64,000 nucleotides of DNA from Limnohabitans sp. Bal53 (GTDB lineage: Bacteria > Pseudomonadota > Gammaproteobacteria > Burkholderiales > Burkholderiaceae_C), in the NCBI RefSeq assembly GCF_003063355.1, contig NZ_NESH01000002.1, positions 806,001 through 870,000 of the forward strand, written 5' to 3'. A program made the translations under genes and the position numbers. The stretch's first letter is position 1. Every line of letters begins with the position of its first letter. The notes under the pieces were generated by a model. It worked only from the letters and a program-made list of their open reading frames with translations, ran no database searches and was not told the DNA's origin. This document shows, in pieces, positions 42,929-52,105 of this stretch.

Positions 42929-43567
42929 ATGACACAGCCCACCAAACCCGATCAAACCCTGGCACAAGCCCTGGCCCAACTGCCCTTGATCGCCATCTTG
43001 CGCGGCCTCACCCCTGCCGAAGCACCCGCCATCGGCGAGGCGCTGGTCAGCAGCGGCTTTGCCATCATCGAGGTCCCGCTCAACTCGCCCGAGCCGTTAA
43101 AGAGCATCGCCGCACTGACTCGGCAATTTCCGCAAACCCTGATCGGCGCAGGCACGGTGCTGAACGCTGAGCAAGTCAAGGATGTTCACGCAGCAGGCGG
43201 CCGCTTGGTCGTGGCCCCCAACTTCAACCCCGCTGTGGTGGCGCAAGCACTGGCCCTGGACATGGTGGTGCTGCCCGGCGTGGCCACGCCCACCGAGGCC
43301 TTTGCCGCGCTCGACGCAGGCGCGCACGGCCTCAAACTCTTCCCGGCCGAGATGATCTCGCCTGCCACCGTCAAAGCCCTGCGCGCCGTGCTGCCCAAAA
43401 CAGCGGCCTTGATGCCGGTGGGGGGCATCACGCCCGACAACATGGCGGCCTACCGCACGGCAGGCGCTTCAGGATTCGGTTTGGGATCGGCCTTGTATGC
43501 GCCGGGGAGATCGGCGCAAGAGGTGCGCCTACAAGCCAAGTCGTTTGTCTTGGCCTTCAGAACTTGA
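42929..43567 (+). CDS. dgoA: 2-dehydro-3-deoxy-6-phosphogalactonate aldolase
   Basis: 212 residues. KDPG-aldolase superfamily: LPLIAILRGLTPAEA, IIEVPLNSPEP with catalytic Glu, and the Schiff-base Lys in HGLKLFPAE. The PLNSPEP and LFPAE forms separate DgoA from Eda (TLRTPQ, LKFFPA at 20461). Cleaves KDPGal to pyruvate and glyceraldehyde 3-phosphate. Confidence 0.93.
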   Translation: MTQPTKPDQTLAQALAQLPLIAILRGLTPAEAPAIGEALVSSGFAIIEVPLNSPEPLKSIAALTRQFPQTLIGAGTVLNAEQVKDVHAAGGRLVVAPNFNPAVVAQALALDMVVLPGVATPTEAFAALDAGAHGLKLFPAEMISPATVKALRAVLPKTAALMPVGGITPDNMAAYRTAGASGFGLGSALYAPGRSAQEVRLQAKSFVLAFRT

Positions 43568-43656
43568 TCGCACGCGGGCGATGAGTTTGAAATACAAAGT
43601 CCTGGGATTGAAGGGCTTTGACACTGTGAGATCCCCAGTGGACATGAAACCCTCTC

Positions 43657-43680
43657 ATCGCCCACGGGGTGGGCTCCTAC
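43657..43680 (-). repeat. Palindromic repeat family C, inverted copy
   Basis: ATCGCCCACGGGG-TGGGCTCCTAC is the reverse complement of the copy at 42864, identical apart from at most one base. It lies 90 bp after dgoA. Confidence 0.88.
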
Positions 43681-43717
43681 GGAGATGAACATCGCCCAAC
43701 TGAGCGACATCAAGGGC

Positions 43718-44596
43718 TCAGGCTTTCTCGCCCAACCGTCCGTCCCGAAAATCCTGCAAGGCCTGATAGATCTCTTCTTTGGTGTTCATCACAAAGGGGC
43801 CGTATTGCACGATGGGCTCTTTGAGCGGTTGGCCCGCCACCAAAATCAGCTTGGCATCGGCACTGGCCTCGATCACCACCCCGTCGGCCTGCGGTGTGTT
43901 TTTCAAAATGGCCATGCGCTGCAAGGGTACGGCCTGGCCTGCAATGTGCACCTCGCCCCGGTACACGTAAACAAAGGCGTTGTGCCCGGCGGGCAGGGTT
44001 TGCTCAAAACGTGAGCCTGCGGGCATGTGCACGTCCAGATAAATCGGCTGGGTGATGCTGCGGCTCACCGCGCCTTGCACGCCGTGGCTGGCCCCGGCGA
44101 TCACCGTCACGGCCACGCCTTGTGGGGTCTGGAACTGCGGCAGCTGGTCGTTTTGAAAATCGCGGTACCACGGCGCGTTCATCTTCTCGGAGCTGTGGAG
44201 GTTCAGCCAGAGCTGAAAGCCCTCCATCACGCCATCGGCTTGCTGCGGGATTTCGGAGTGGATCACCCCCTTACCCGCGGTCATCCATTGCACGCCACCG
44301 TTTTGCAAAAGGCCTTCGTTGCCCGCGCTGTCGCGGTGCAGCATGCGCCCGGCAATCATGTAGGTCACGGTTTCAAAACCCCGATGCGGGTGGTCCGGGA
44401 AACCAGCGATGTAGTCGTCGGGCTTATCGCTGCCAAAAGCGTCCAGCATCAAAAACGGGTCGAGCCGGTGCTGCAGATCTTGCGTGAGGATGCGGCTGAG
44501 CTTGACGCCCGCGCCGTCTGACGTGGCCTGGCCGGTGACCAGGCGTTCAATGGTGCGCGAAACGTTCACGGCGTGGGGGTGGGCAGTTTGAGTCAC
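43718..44596 (-). CDS. Pirin-family protein
   Basis: 292 residues, bicupin. FPDHPHRGFETVTYM and GGVQWMTAGKGVIHSEIP carry the three His and the Glu that bind iron in YhhW-type pirins, which have quercetinase activity in some bacteria. Physiological role unclear. Start codon close to the upstream VOC gene on the same strand (28 bp). Confidence 0.92.
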   Translation of the reverse strand: MTQTAHPHAVNVSRTIERLVTGQATSDGAGVKLSRILTQDLQHRLDPFLMLDAFGSDKPDDYIAGFPDHPHRGFETVTYMIAGRMLHRDSAGNEGLLQNGGVQWMTAGKGVIHSEIPQQADGVMEGFQLWLNLHSSEKMNAPWYRDFQNDQLPQFQTPQGVAVTVIAGASHGVQGAVSRSITQPIYLDVHMPAGSRFEQTLPAGHNAFVYVYRGEVHIAGQAVPLQRMAILKNTPQADGVVIEASADAKLILVAGQPLKEPIVQYGPFVMNTKEEIYQALQDFRDGRLGEKA

Positions 44597-44624
44597 ATCC
44601 TCTCCTTGTCAAAAAACCAGTCGA

Positions 44625-45002
44625 TCAACCGGGCCGGTGCAAGGCGCAAATTTTGTTGCCGTCGGGGTCGCGCAGGTAGGCCAGGTAGAGCTTGCCTGCC
44701 GGGCCTTCGCGAAAGCCGGGTGGGTTTTCACAGGTGACGCCGCCGTTGGCCACTCCTGCTGCGTGAAAGGCATCGCCCTGCTCCGGAGATTTGACGGTGA
44801 AGCCAATCGTGCTGCCGTTGCCGTGGCAAGCGGGCTCGCCGTTGATGGGCGTGGTGATGCCAAACGTGCCCGTGGGGCTGCGGTAGAAATAACGGTTGTT
44901 GTTGGCCACGCCCGGGCCATAACCCAAGGTGCCCAACACGGCGTCGTAAAACTTTTTAGACACTTCCAGATCTTTCACACCCACCATCACATGACTGAAC
45001 AT
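44625..45002 (-). CDS. VOC (glyoxalase/bleomycin-resistance) family protein
   Basis: 125 residues. MFSHVMVGVKDLEVSKKFYDAVLG is the typical first beta-alpha unit and LYLAYLRDPDGNKICALH the last, giving two VOC modules. H4 is the likely first metal ligand, but a full set of metal ligands is not evident, so the activity is unknown. Upstream of pirin on the same strand. Confidence 0.8.
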   Translation of the reverse strand: MFSHVMVGVKDLEVSKKFYDAVLGTLGYGPGVANNNRYFYRSPTGTFGITTPINGEPACHGNGSTIGFTVKSPEQGDAFHAAGVANGGVTCENPPGFREGPAGKLYLAYLRDPDGNKICALHRPG

Positions 45003-45080
45003 TGCGCGCTCCTCATAGACCCGTTGCCGGGCAAAATTGTTGAGCAGTCATCGTAGCGGATACCGTTCAGCCTGGCTGAG

Positions 45081-45824
45081 TCAAGACTTCTTCAAGCTCT
45101 GCCAGAGTTCGTGCGCAGGCCCCTGCAAATTGGGCGGCAACTGGTGTTTGGCCTGCAGGTAGTGGTGGGTGTAGACGTCCAGATAGGCCTGCAGGGTCTC
45201 GGCCGCATGCGGCTCGCCGGCCAGCTCCAAGCACAGCGAAGCCACTTCGCTGGTGCAAAAGTGATCGTCGCGCTTGGAGCGGCGCAGTTGGTAGCGCGAA
45301 ACCTGTTCGGGGTTCAAGCTGAGCACTGGCAAATGGTTGAGGTAGGGGCTTTTGCGGAACATCTTGCGTGCTTCGGGCCAAGTGGCATCCAGCAGGATGA
45401 ACAGCGGGCGCTGACCGGCGGGCAGGGGCTGGACCGCGTGCACCACCCTTTCAGGCTCCACAAACTCCCCCGGAAACACCACATACGGCTGCCACTGCGG
45501 ATCGGCCAGCAGCGCCAGCAAGGCCGGGTCCACCTCGGTGCGGGCCCAGCCAAAGGCAAAGGTGTCTGGCACCACATCGGCGATCAACCAACCGGTGTTG
45601 CTGGGTTTAAGGGGCTCGATGTCGGCCATCAGCAAACACATGCCCACGGGCGTGGACACTTCGGGGTGCAAGACGCAGATGCAGTGGCTGGGCACCAAAC
45701 GGCAGCCGGGGCAGCGCTCGCCCTTGATGCCGCCACGGGCCAAAAAGGGCTTGGCGCTGCGGGCCAGGCGCTCTGTGCGCAGGCGCGAGACGGCGTGGGG
45801 CAGTTTCGGGGTCGACGCAGACAT
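45081..45824 (-). CDS. DTW-domain tRNA-uridine aminocarboxypropyltransferase-like protein
   Basis: 247 residues. CPGCRLVPSHCIC supplies a zinc-type cysteine cluster near the N-terminus; LLDATWPEARKMFRKSPYL contains the DxTW motif of the DTW/TapT family, which makes acp3U in tRNA from SAM. SPYLNHLPVLSL and SEVASLCLELAGE are further family blocks. It overlaps the RIO-kinase gene by one base (TGATG), so they are co-translated. Confidence 0.85.
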   Translation of the reverse strand: MSASTPKLPHAVSRLRTERLARSAKPFLARGGIKGERCPGCRLVPSHCICVLHPEVSTPVGMCLLMADIEPLKPSNTGWLIADVVPDTFAFGWARTEVDPALLALLADPQWQPYVVFPGEFVEPERVVHAVQPLPAGQRPLFILLDATWPEARKMFRKSPYLNHLPVLSLNPEQVSRYQLRRSKRDDHFCTSEVASLCLELAGEPHAAETLQAYLDVYTHHYLQAKHQLPPNLQGPAHELWQSLKKS

Positions 45825-46705
45825 CAGACTGAGGGCGTGGCCATTCGCAGTCGGCGGGCCGCCTCTTCGTCGCGGGCATCGTCGATCTCGCGCAGCACGG
45901 CCTGCATGTCCACATCGGCCGTCGAACGTTCAAAACGCCCCGTCAGCACTGTTTCGTTGCTCAGCAAGCCTGCTTGGTACAGGCTCCAGATTTCGGGGCC
46001 GTACTCGGTCTGGCGTAACTCGGGCGCAAATTGCCCAAAAAAATCGCGCAGGTTGCCCACATCGCGCAGCAGCATGCGCTGGGCGTGGTTGTTGCCCGCC
46101 GCGTCCACCGCTTGGGGCAAATCGATGATGACGGGCTCGTCCACACCGGGCAAATCCCCCTCACCGGGAATGTGCGCCAACAAGATGTTGAACTCCGACA
46201 AGTCACCGTGCACCACGCCTGCGCACAGCATGCGCACCACTTCGCCAATCAAGGTGGTGTGGTGCTGCAGGGCTTGCAAGGGGGTGAAGGCCACATCGTT
46301 CAGGCGCGGGGCGGCGTCGCCGTGGGCATCGGTCACCAGCTCCATGAGCAACACACCGTCAAAAAAGTTGAACGGCCGGGGCACGCGCACACCAGCCGCG
46401 GCCAGGCGGTAGAGCGCATCCACCTCGGCGCTTTGCCAGGCGGCTTCTTGCTCCTGGCGGCCAAACTTGCTGCCCTTGGCCATGGCGCGGGCTGAGCGCG
46501 AGTTCTTGACCTTGCGGTTTTCGGTGTAGTCCACCGCTTGCCGAAAGCTGCGGTGGGTGGCCTCTTTGTAGATCTTGGCGCAGCGGGTCTCTTCGCCGCT
46601 GCGCACCACAAACACCATGGCCTCTTTGCCACTCATGAGTTGGCGCACCACGGTGTCGATCAGGCCCTCTTCGACCAGGGTCTGGAGCCTCGGTGGTGCT
46701 TTCAT
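45824..46705 (-). CDS. RIO1-like serine protein kinase
   Basis: 293 residues. KEAMVFVV and CAKIYKE give the nucleotide loop and catalytic Lys; VVHGDLSEFNILL holds the catalytic Asp and Asn; VIIDLPQAVD the metal Asp. The pattern matches bacterial RIO1-like kinases of the PA4780 type. Target unknown. Coupled to the DTW gene. Confidence 0.88.
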   Translation of the reverse strand: MKAPPRLQTLVEEGLIDTVVRQLMSGKEAMVFVVRSGEETRCAKIYKEATHRSFRQAVDYTENRKVKNSRSARAMAKGSKFGRQEQEAAWQSAEVDALYRLAAAGVRVPRPFNFFDGVLLMELVTDAHGDAAPRLNDVAFTPLQALQHHTTLIGEVVRMLCAGVVHGDLSEFNILLAHIPGEGDLPGVDEPVIIDLPQAVDAAGNNHAQRMLLRDVGNLRDFFGQFAPELRQTEYGPEIWSLYQAGLLSNETVLTGRFERSTADVDMQAVLREIDDARDEEAARRLRMATPSV

Positions 46706-46714
46706 GCGGTGGCT

Positions 46715-46966
46715 TCAGTGTTCAAGCAACGCCCAGCCTGCATGCTGGTTGGCCTTGTTGTTTTCGTATTCCCAGGCCGCGCCGCAGCGGTCGCAGCGGT
46801 AACGGGTGAAGCTGGCTTGGCCGTTGCCACGGTCTTCGCGTTGATGCGTGCCTTGCACCAGTTCGGCGTGACCAGGGGCTTTGCGCCAGTGGCGCTGAAT
46901 GCCAGCGCAGGGTTCGCACAAATCGGGGGTGGAGCGCTTGGACGCGTTGGGGAATGTCGGGGTCAT
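46715..46966 (-). CDS. Small zinc-ribbon-like protein
   Basis: 83 residues from the ATG at 46966. Two CxxC pairs, CEPC (about 17-20) and CDRC (about 58-61), with an aromatic-rich end (WEYENNKANQHAGWALL) suggest a small zinc-binding fold. No named family recognised. It ends 9 bp before the RIO-kinase start and probably shares its operon. Confidence 0.65.
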   Translation of the reverse strand: MTPTFPNASKRSTPDLCEPCAGIQRHWRKAPGHAELVQGTHQREDRGNGQASFTRYRCDRCGAAWEYENNKANQHAGWALLEH

Positions 46967-47102
46967 AAAGTGGGGATTCCTGGACAATGCCTGCGGGGGC
47001 GATGCCTGCATTGTCGCCGCTCCCGCTTGCAGGTGACAGACCGCCTGTGCAGACTGTGGCAGCATGCCCCCCTATTTGACGCAACCGCAAGGAGTCTTGA
47101 AC

Positions 47103-47921
47103 ATGTCAACACCCCCCACCCTGTCCAATGCACTGTCCAATGGCCTCTCGTTTGGCCTGCAAGGCCGCGTGGTGATCGTCACCGGCGCAGCTAACGGCAT
47201 TGGCGAGGCCTGCGCCTGCCGTTTTGCTGGTGAGGGCGCCCATGTGGTGCTGGCCGACGTGAACAGCGAACGCGGCACTGCCGTGGCAGCCCAATTGCGC
47301 AGCGAAGGCCACAGCGCCGGTTTCATGGTCTGCGACGTCTCGCGCAAAGCAGATGTCGATGCCTTGGTGGACCATGTGCTCCAGGCCTTTGGCCGCGTCG
47401 ACGTGCTGGTCAACAACGCGGGCATCTTCAAGGCGGCCGATTTTCTGGACGTGACCGAAGAAGACTTTGATGCCGTGATCAACGTGAACATCAAAGGCTC
47501 TTTTTTGATGGGCCAGGCCGCAGCCCGCGCCATGAAGAGCACTGGGGGCGGCGCCATCGTCAACATGAGCTCGGTCAACGGGGTGATGGCCATCCCCAAC
47601 ATCGCCAGCTACAACGTGAGCAAGGGCGGCATCAACCAGCTGACGCGGGCCATGGCTTTGGCCTTGGCCGACTTTGGCATCCGTGTGAATGCCGTGGCCC
47701 CCGGCACCATTGCCACCGAACTGGCCCGCCAAGCGGTGCTGACCAGCGAGGCGGCCGAAAAGAAAATCATGATGCGCACCCCCATGAAGCGCCTGGGCGA
47801 ACCCGACGAAGTGGCCAAAGTGGTGGCCTTTTTGGCCAGCGATGCGGCCAGCTACATCACGGGTGAAATCGTCACCGTGGACGGCGGTCGCATGGCGCTG
47901 AACTACACCGTACCCGTTTGA
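47103..47921 (+). CDS. SDR-family oxidoreductase
   Basis: 272 residues from the ATG at 47103 (AAGGAG upstream). TGAANGIGEA, NNAG, catalytic S (NMSSVNG), Y and K (YNVSKGG), and C-terminal ITGEIVTVDGGRMALNYTV: a FabG-like classical SDR. First of three plus-strand genes with a thioesterase and glyoxalase; substrate unknown. Confidence 0.88.
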   Translation: MSTPPTLSNALSNGLSFGLQGRVVIVTGAANGIGEACACRFAGEGAHVVLADVNSERGTAVAAQLRSEGHSAGFMVCDVSRKADVDALVDHVLQAFGRVDVLVNNAGIFKAADFLDVTEEDFDAVINVNIKGSFLMGQAAARAMKSTGGGAIVNMSSVNGVMAIPNIASYNVSKGGINQLTRAMALALADFGIRVNAVAPGTIATELARQAVLTSEAAEKKIMMRTPMKRLGEPDEVAKVVAFLASDAASYITGEIVTVDGGRMALNYTVPV

Positions 47922-47946
47922 TCACAGCTTGAGAGAAACCTCTTTG

Positions 47947-48519
47947 ATGAGCACCACGACCGACACACGCCCCAACGATTTAGAGGCCTGGCTGACCCTG
48001 GAGCGCCAGGTGCGCGCACGCATGGATGCCGGCGTCGGCCCCGGCGTGGCCCGCCCCGAGCAGGTGGCTGGCAAGACGGGCCTGCAGGTCATGCAAGGCC
48101 TGCTGGCCGGGGAGCTGCCCCATGCGCACATGGCCAAGACCCTGGACTTCATGATGATCGAGGTCGGCCCTGGCATGGCCATTTTTCAGGGCACGCCTGG
48201 TGTGCAGCACCTGAACCCGCTGGGCACGGTGCATGGCGGCTGGTTTGCCAGCCTGCTCGACTCGGCCCTGGGCTGCGCGGTGCACACCATGATGCCGCCC
48301 GGGCGTGGCTACACCACCGCCGACTTGAGCGTGAAACTGGTCAAGGCCATCACGCCCAAAGTTCAGCGTGTGCGAGCCGTTGCCAAAGTGCTGCACTGCG
48401 GCCGCCAGCTGGCCACTGCCGAAGCCCAATTGGTCGGCCCGGACGGCACGCTGTACGCGCACGCCAGCACCGCTTGCCTTGTTTTTGAAATCCCCTCAAC
48501 CCTCGGAAAGAAACCATGA
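47947..48519 (+). CDS. PaaI-type hotdog thioesterase
   Basis: 190 residues from the ATG at 47947. An N-terminal helical extension of about 60 residues precedes the hotdog core with [20 protein letters not shown], in which HGG and the Asp/Ser of the following helix are the PaaI catalytic pattern. Hydrolyses an acyl-CoA of unknown type. It overlaps the glyoxalase start by four bases. Confidence 0.85.
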   Translation: MSTTTDTRPNDLEAWLTLERQVRARMDAGVGPGVARPEQVAGKTGLQVMQGLLAGELPHAHMAKTLDFMMIEVGPGMAIFQGTPGVQHLNPLGTVHGGWFASLLDSALGCAVHTMMPPGRGYTTADLSVKLVKAITPKVQRVRAVAKVLHCGRQLATAEAQLVGPDGTLYAHASTACLVFEIPSTLGKKP

Positions 48520-48926
48520 GACTCCTTCACACCATGCTGCGCGTGGGCGACCTGCAACGCTCCATCGACTTCTACACCAACGTGATGGGCATGAAGCTGC
48601 TGCGCACCTCGGAAAACCCCGAGTACAAATACTCGCTGGCCTTTGTGGGCTATGGCAACAACCCCGACCACGCCGAGCTGGAGCTGACCTACAACTGGGG
48701 CGTTGAAAGCTACGAGATGGGCACGGCCTACGGCCACATCGCCCTGGGCGTGCCCGATGCCTATGCCGCTTGCGAAAAAATCAAAGCCGCTGGCGGCAAG
48801 GTCACCCGCGAAGCCGGCCCTGTCAAAGGTGGCACAACGGTGATCGCTTTTGTGACCGACCCGGACGGCTACAAGGTCGAGCTGATCCAGCGGGCCGAGT
48901 ACGCGGCGGGCCAGGGCTTGCGCTGA
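48516..48926 (+). CDS. gloA: Lactoylglutathione lyase (glyoxalase I)
   Basis: 136 residues. [20 protein letters not shown] with H5, ELELTYNWG with Glu, YGHIALGV with His, and KVELIQR with Glu give all four nickel/zinc ligands of GloA. Detoxifies methylglyoxal, which sugar-acid catabolism through triose phosphates can produce. Translationally coupled to the thioesterase. Confidence 0.94.
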   Translation: MRLLHTMLRVGDLQRSIDFYTNVMGMKLLRTSENPEYKYSLAFVGYGNNPDHAELELTYNWGVESYEMGTAYGHIALGVPDAYAACEKIKAAGGKVTREAGPVKGGTTVIAFVTDPDGYKVELIQRAEYAAGQGLR

Positions 48927-49025
48927 AACAGGGCGTCCCGCAAGGGTCTTCACCGAGGCACGTGCGGGTTGGAGCGTGCCAGAATTGAACGCTCATCCAC
49001 TGCCGAGCATTCAAGCCCGTTAACC

Positions 49026-49847
49026 ATGCCCCCGTTCCAACGCGCCGTCATCACTGGAGCCTGCGGCGGCTTGGGGCAAAGCTTGGCGCGGCAGCTGTTG
49101 GACTCGGGTGCGCAAGTCGTGCTGGTCGGTCTGAACCTTCAGGCATTGCAGGCCCTGCAGACCATGGCGCCCGAGCGCTGCCGAATTTACACCCCGGACG
49201 TGTCCAACGCGCAAGCCATGCAAGCCATGGCCGCCGACTGTTTGCAGCACTGGGGCGTGCCCGATTTGGTGATCGCCAATGCGGGAGTTGCAGGCGGCTT
49301 TGAGACCGCCGACCCGGCCGATCTGGCGGTGATGCGCCGCATGCTGGAGATCAATCTGCTGGGCGTGGCCACCACCTTCCAACCCTTCTTAAGCGCCATG
49401 CAAGGCAGCGGCCAAAGAGGCGCTTTGGTCGGCGTGGCCAGTGTGGCGGGCTGGCGCGGCATGCCGGGCAACGGGGCGTATTGCGCGAGCAAGGCCGGCC
49501 TGATCGCTTATTTGCAAAGCCTGCGGGCTGAGCTGCGCCCCACCCGGCTCACGGTGCACACCATCAGCCCTGGTTATTTGCGCACGGCGCTCACTGCAGG
49601 CAACACCTTCGCCATGCCGGGGCTGATGGGACCGGATGAGGCCGCTCGCGATTTGCTGCGCGGCGTGGCGCAAGGCCGCGAACACATTGTTTTGCCGCGC
49701 CGCATCGGCTGGCTGTCGCGGGCGTTGTCACTGCTGCCTGCACGCTGGCACGACCGCATTTTGCTGGGCCAGCCCCGCAAACCCCGCGCCCACCAAGCAG
49801 GTGCCACCCCCATTCCCGGACTCTCGCATCCACAAGACAAGACATGA
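49026..49847 (+). CDS. SDR-family oxidoreductase (acyl/steroid-type)
   Basis: 273 residues from the ATG at 49026. TGACGGLGQS cofactor loop, ANAGV, catalytic S (GVASVAGWRG), Y and K (YCASKAG), HTISPGYLRT. A C-terminal extension with a basic Pro-rich tail suggests membrane association. It overlaps the monooxygenase start by four bases, the first of four tightly packed plus-strand genes. Confidence 0.82.
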   Translation: MPPFQRAVITGACGGLGQSLARQLLDSGAQVVLVGLNLQALQALQTMAPERCRIYTPDVSNAQAMQAMAADCLQHWGVPDLVIANAGVAGGFETADPADLAVMRRMLEINLLGVATTFQPFLSAMQGSGQRGALVGVASVAGWRGMPGNGAYCASKAGLIAYLQSLRAELRPTRLTVHTISPGYLRTALTAGNTFAMPGLMGPDEAARDLLRGVAQGREHIVLPRRIGWLSRALSLLPARWHDRILLGQPRKPRAHQAGATPIPGLSHPQDKT

Positions 49848-51169
49848 GCCAAGACACTCAGACACCCACACACCACCAGATCGCGCTGATTGGCGCAGGC
49901 CCCTCGGGCCTGGCCGGGGCAAGGGCTCTGTCCAAACACGGCATCGCGTTTCAGGGCTTCGAAGCCCACACCGACGTGGGCGGTTTGTGGAACATTGGCA
50001 ACGAACGCTCCACCGTCTACGAATCGGCCCACCTGATCTCCAGCAAGCGCACCACCGAATTCAAAGAATTCCCCATGCCAGAGGGCACGGCCGATTACCC
50101 CAGTCACCGTGAGCTGCTGGACTACTTCAAAGCCTATGCAAAGCACTTTGACCTGAAGCGCCATTACCGTTTTGGTGTGCGCGTGCTGCGTGTGGAGCCC
50201 GTGAATGATGCGCCCGACACGCTGTGGCGGGTGACCCTGGATGCAGGAGGGGGCCAACCGGAAACGCATGCGTTCAAAGGTGTGGTGATCGCCAACGGCA
50301 TCTTGGCCGAACCGAACAAGCCCGAGTGGCCCGGGCAGTTCAGCGGACAGTTGCTGCACACCTCGGCCTACAAAAAAGCCGAGCAGTTCAAGGGCCAGCG
50401 CGTGCTGATTGTGGGTGCGGGCAACTCGGGCTGTGACATTGCCGTAGACGCGGTGCACCACGCCCAAAGCGTGGACATTTCGGTGCGCCGGGGCTATTAC
50501 TTCGTGCCCAAATATGTGTTCGGCGTGCCCGCCGACACGGTGGGGGGAAAAACCAAATTGCCACGCTGGCTCAAACAAAAAGTCGACAGCACGCTGCTCA
50601 AGTGGTTCACCGGCGACCCGGTGCGCTTTGGTTTTCCCAAACCCGACTACAAAATGTACGAATCGCACCCCATCGTGAACTCGCTCATCTTGCACCACAT
50701 TGGCCACGGCGACGTGAAGGTGCGGCCCGACGTGGCACGGCTCGACGGCCACACCGTGCACTTCAAGGACGGCAGCCAAGCCGACTACGACCTGGTCATG
50801 ACAGCCACCGGCTACAAGCTGCACTACCCCTTCATCAACAACGCGTTGCTCAACTGGCAAGGCATGTCGCCCCAGCTGTACCTGAACATCTTTGCGCCGC
50901 GCTTTGACCGCCTGGCTGTGCTGGGCATGGTCGAAGCCGCAGGCCTGGGCTGGGAAGGCCGGGCCGAGCAGGCCGAAGTCTTGGCGCGGTATTTCAAAGG
51001 CCTGGATGCGGGTCAGGTCAAGGCCTTGGCATTTTCCAAAGCGCGGCAAGGCCCATCACCTGATTTGTCGGCCGGCTACCGCTACCTGAAGGTGGAGCGC
51101 ATGGCTTGCTACGTCAACAAAGACGTGTACCGCGACACCATGCGCCAAACTGCCGCCGAGCTGGCCTGA
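49844..51169 (+). CDS. Flavin-containing monooxygenase
   Basis: 441 residues. FAD motif GAGPSGLAGARAL (about 12-24), NADPH motif GAGNSGCDIAVD, and a central region following the FMO pattern, plus YDLVMTATGYKLHYPF (ATGY motif) of group B monooxygenases. The N-terminal FxGxxxHxxx(Y/F) motif of Baeyer-Villiger enzymes is not evident, so N- or S-oxygenation or an unknown ketone is possible. Coupled to the SDR upstream. Confidence 0.87.
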   Translation: MSQDTQTPTHHQIALIGAGPSGLAGARALSKHGIAFQGFEAHTDVGGLWNIGNERSTVYESAHLISSKRTTEFKEFPMPEGTADYPSHRELLDYFKAYAKHFDLKRHYRFGVRVLRVEPVNDAPDTLWRVTLDAGGGQPETHAFKGVVIANGILAEPNKPEWPGQFSGQLLHTSAYKKAEQFKGQRVLIVGAGNSGCDIAVDAVHHAQSVDISVRRGYYFVPKYVFGVPADTVGGKTKLPRWLKQKVDSTLLKWFTGDPVRFGFPKPDYKMYESHPIVNSLILHHIGHGDVKVRPDVARLDGHTVHFKDGSQADYDLVMTATGYKLHYPFINNALLNWQGMSPQLYLNIFAPRFDRLAVLGMVEAAGLGWEGRAEQAEVLARYFKGLDAGQVKALAFSKARQGPSPDLSAGYRYLKVERMACYVNKDVYRDTMRQTAAELA

Positions 51170-51193
51170 GCCCGTCCCCTCACGAAAGCCCCC

Positions 51194-52105
51194 ATGCTGC
51201 CTGTTGATGAAATCCGCCTGAACTTCAACCCCGCTTCACTGGCCCTGCTCAACGGCGTGCTGGCATTTTTGATGTTCGGCATCGCGTTGGACACCCGGGC
51301 CGAAGACTTTCGTCGCCTGCTGCGCATGCCCATGGCTTTTGCGGTGGGCATTGGGGCGCAGTTCCTGCTCTTGCCTGCCATCACCTTTGTTTTGACGCTG
51401 GTGCTGCAGCCCGCGCCCAGCATCGCTTTGGGCATGATCTTGGTGGCCTGCTGCCCGCCGGGCAATGTGAGCAACATCCTCACGCACCGGGCCAAGGGCA
51501 ATGTGGCGCTGAGTGTGTCGATGACCGCCGTGTCGAATGCCATCGCGGTGGTGGCCATGCCGCTGAACTTCGCGTTTTGGGGCGGCTTGCACCCCACGGG
51601 CTCCCAGTTGTTGGCCGACATCGCCTTAGACCCGATGCAAATGTTTGCGCACATCCTGCTCATCATCGGCCTGCCCTTTGTGTTGGGCCTGCTGTGCATC
51701 CGCTATTTGCCCGTCTGGACCGAGCGCTTCAAAAAACCCCTGCGCATCATCAGCTTTGTGGCACTGATTGGCTTCATCTTGGCCGCCATTGCGGGCAACT
51801 GGCGCTACTTTTTGGACTATGTGGGCCTGGTGCTGGTGGCCGTCATCTTGCATGACGCGCTGGCTTTTGGCACCGGTTGGTTTTGCGCCAAAGCCGCCCG
51901 CTTGTCCGACTACGACAGCCGCGCCTTGTCGATCGAAGTCGGCATCCGCAACGCGGGCCTGGGCCTGGTGCTGATCTTCAGCTTCTTTGACGGCCTGGGC
52001 GGCATGGCCGTGGTGGCGGGCGTTTGGGGCTTTTGGGACATCATCGCCGGACTGGTGCTGGCAGGCTGGTGGGCACGCCGCCCGCTCAAGGACCCAAACG
52101 CATGA
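51194..52105 (+). CDS. Bile-acid:sodium symporter (BASS) family transporter
   Basis: 303 residues with about nine membrane segments. CCPPGNVSNILTHRAKGNVALSVS is the BASS core motif, and EVGIRNAGLGLVL the second unwound-helix motif. Bacterial BASS members carry bile acids, pantoate, pyruvate or other organic anions. It overlaps the epimerase start by four bases. Confidence 0.9.
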   Translation: MLPVDEIRLNFNPASLALLNGVLAFLMFGIALDTRAEDFRRLLRMPMAFAVGIGAQFLLLPAITFVLTLVLQPAPSIALGMILVACCPPGNVSNILTHRAKGNVALSVSMTAVSNAIAVVAMPLNFAFWGGLHPTGSQLLADIALDPMQMFAHILLIIGLPFVLGLLCIRYLPVWTERFKKPLRIISFVALIGFILAAIAGNWRYFLDYVGLVLVAVILHDALAFGTGWFCAKAARLSDYDSRALSIEVGIRNAGLGLVLIFSFFDGLGGMAVVAGVWGFWDIIAGLVLAGWWARRPLKDPNA

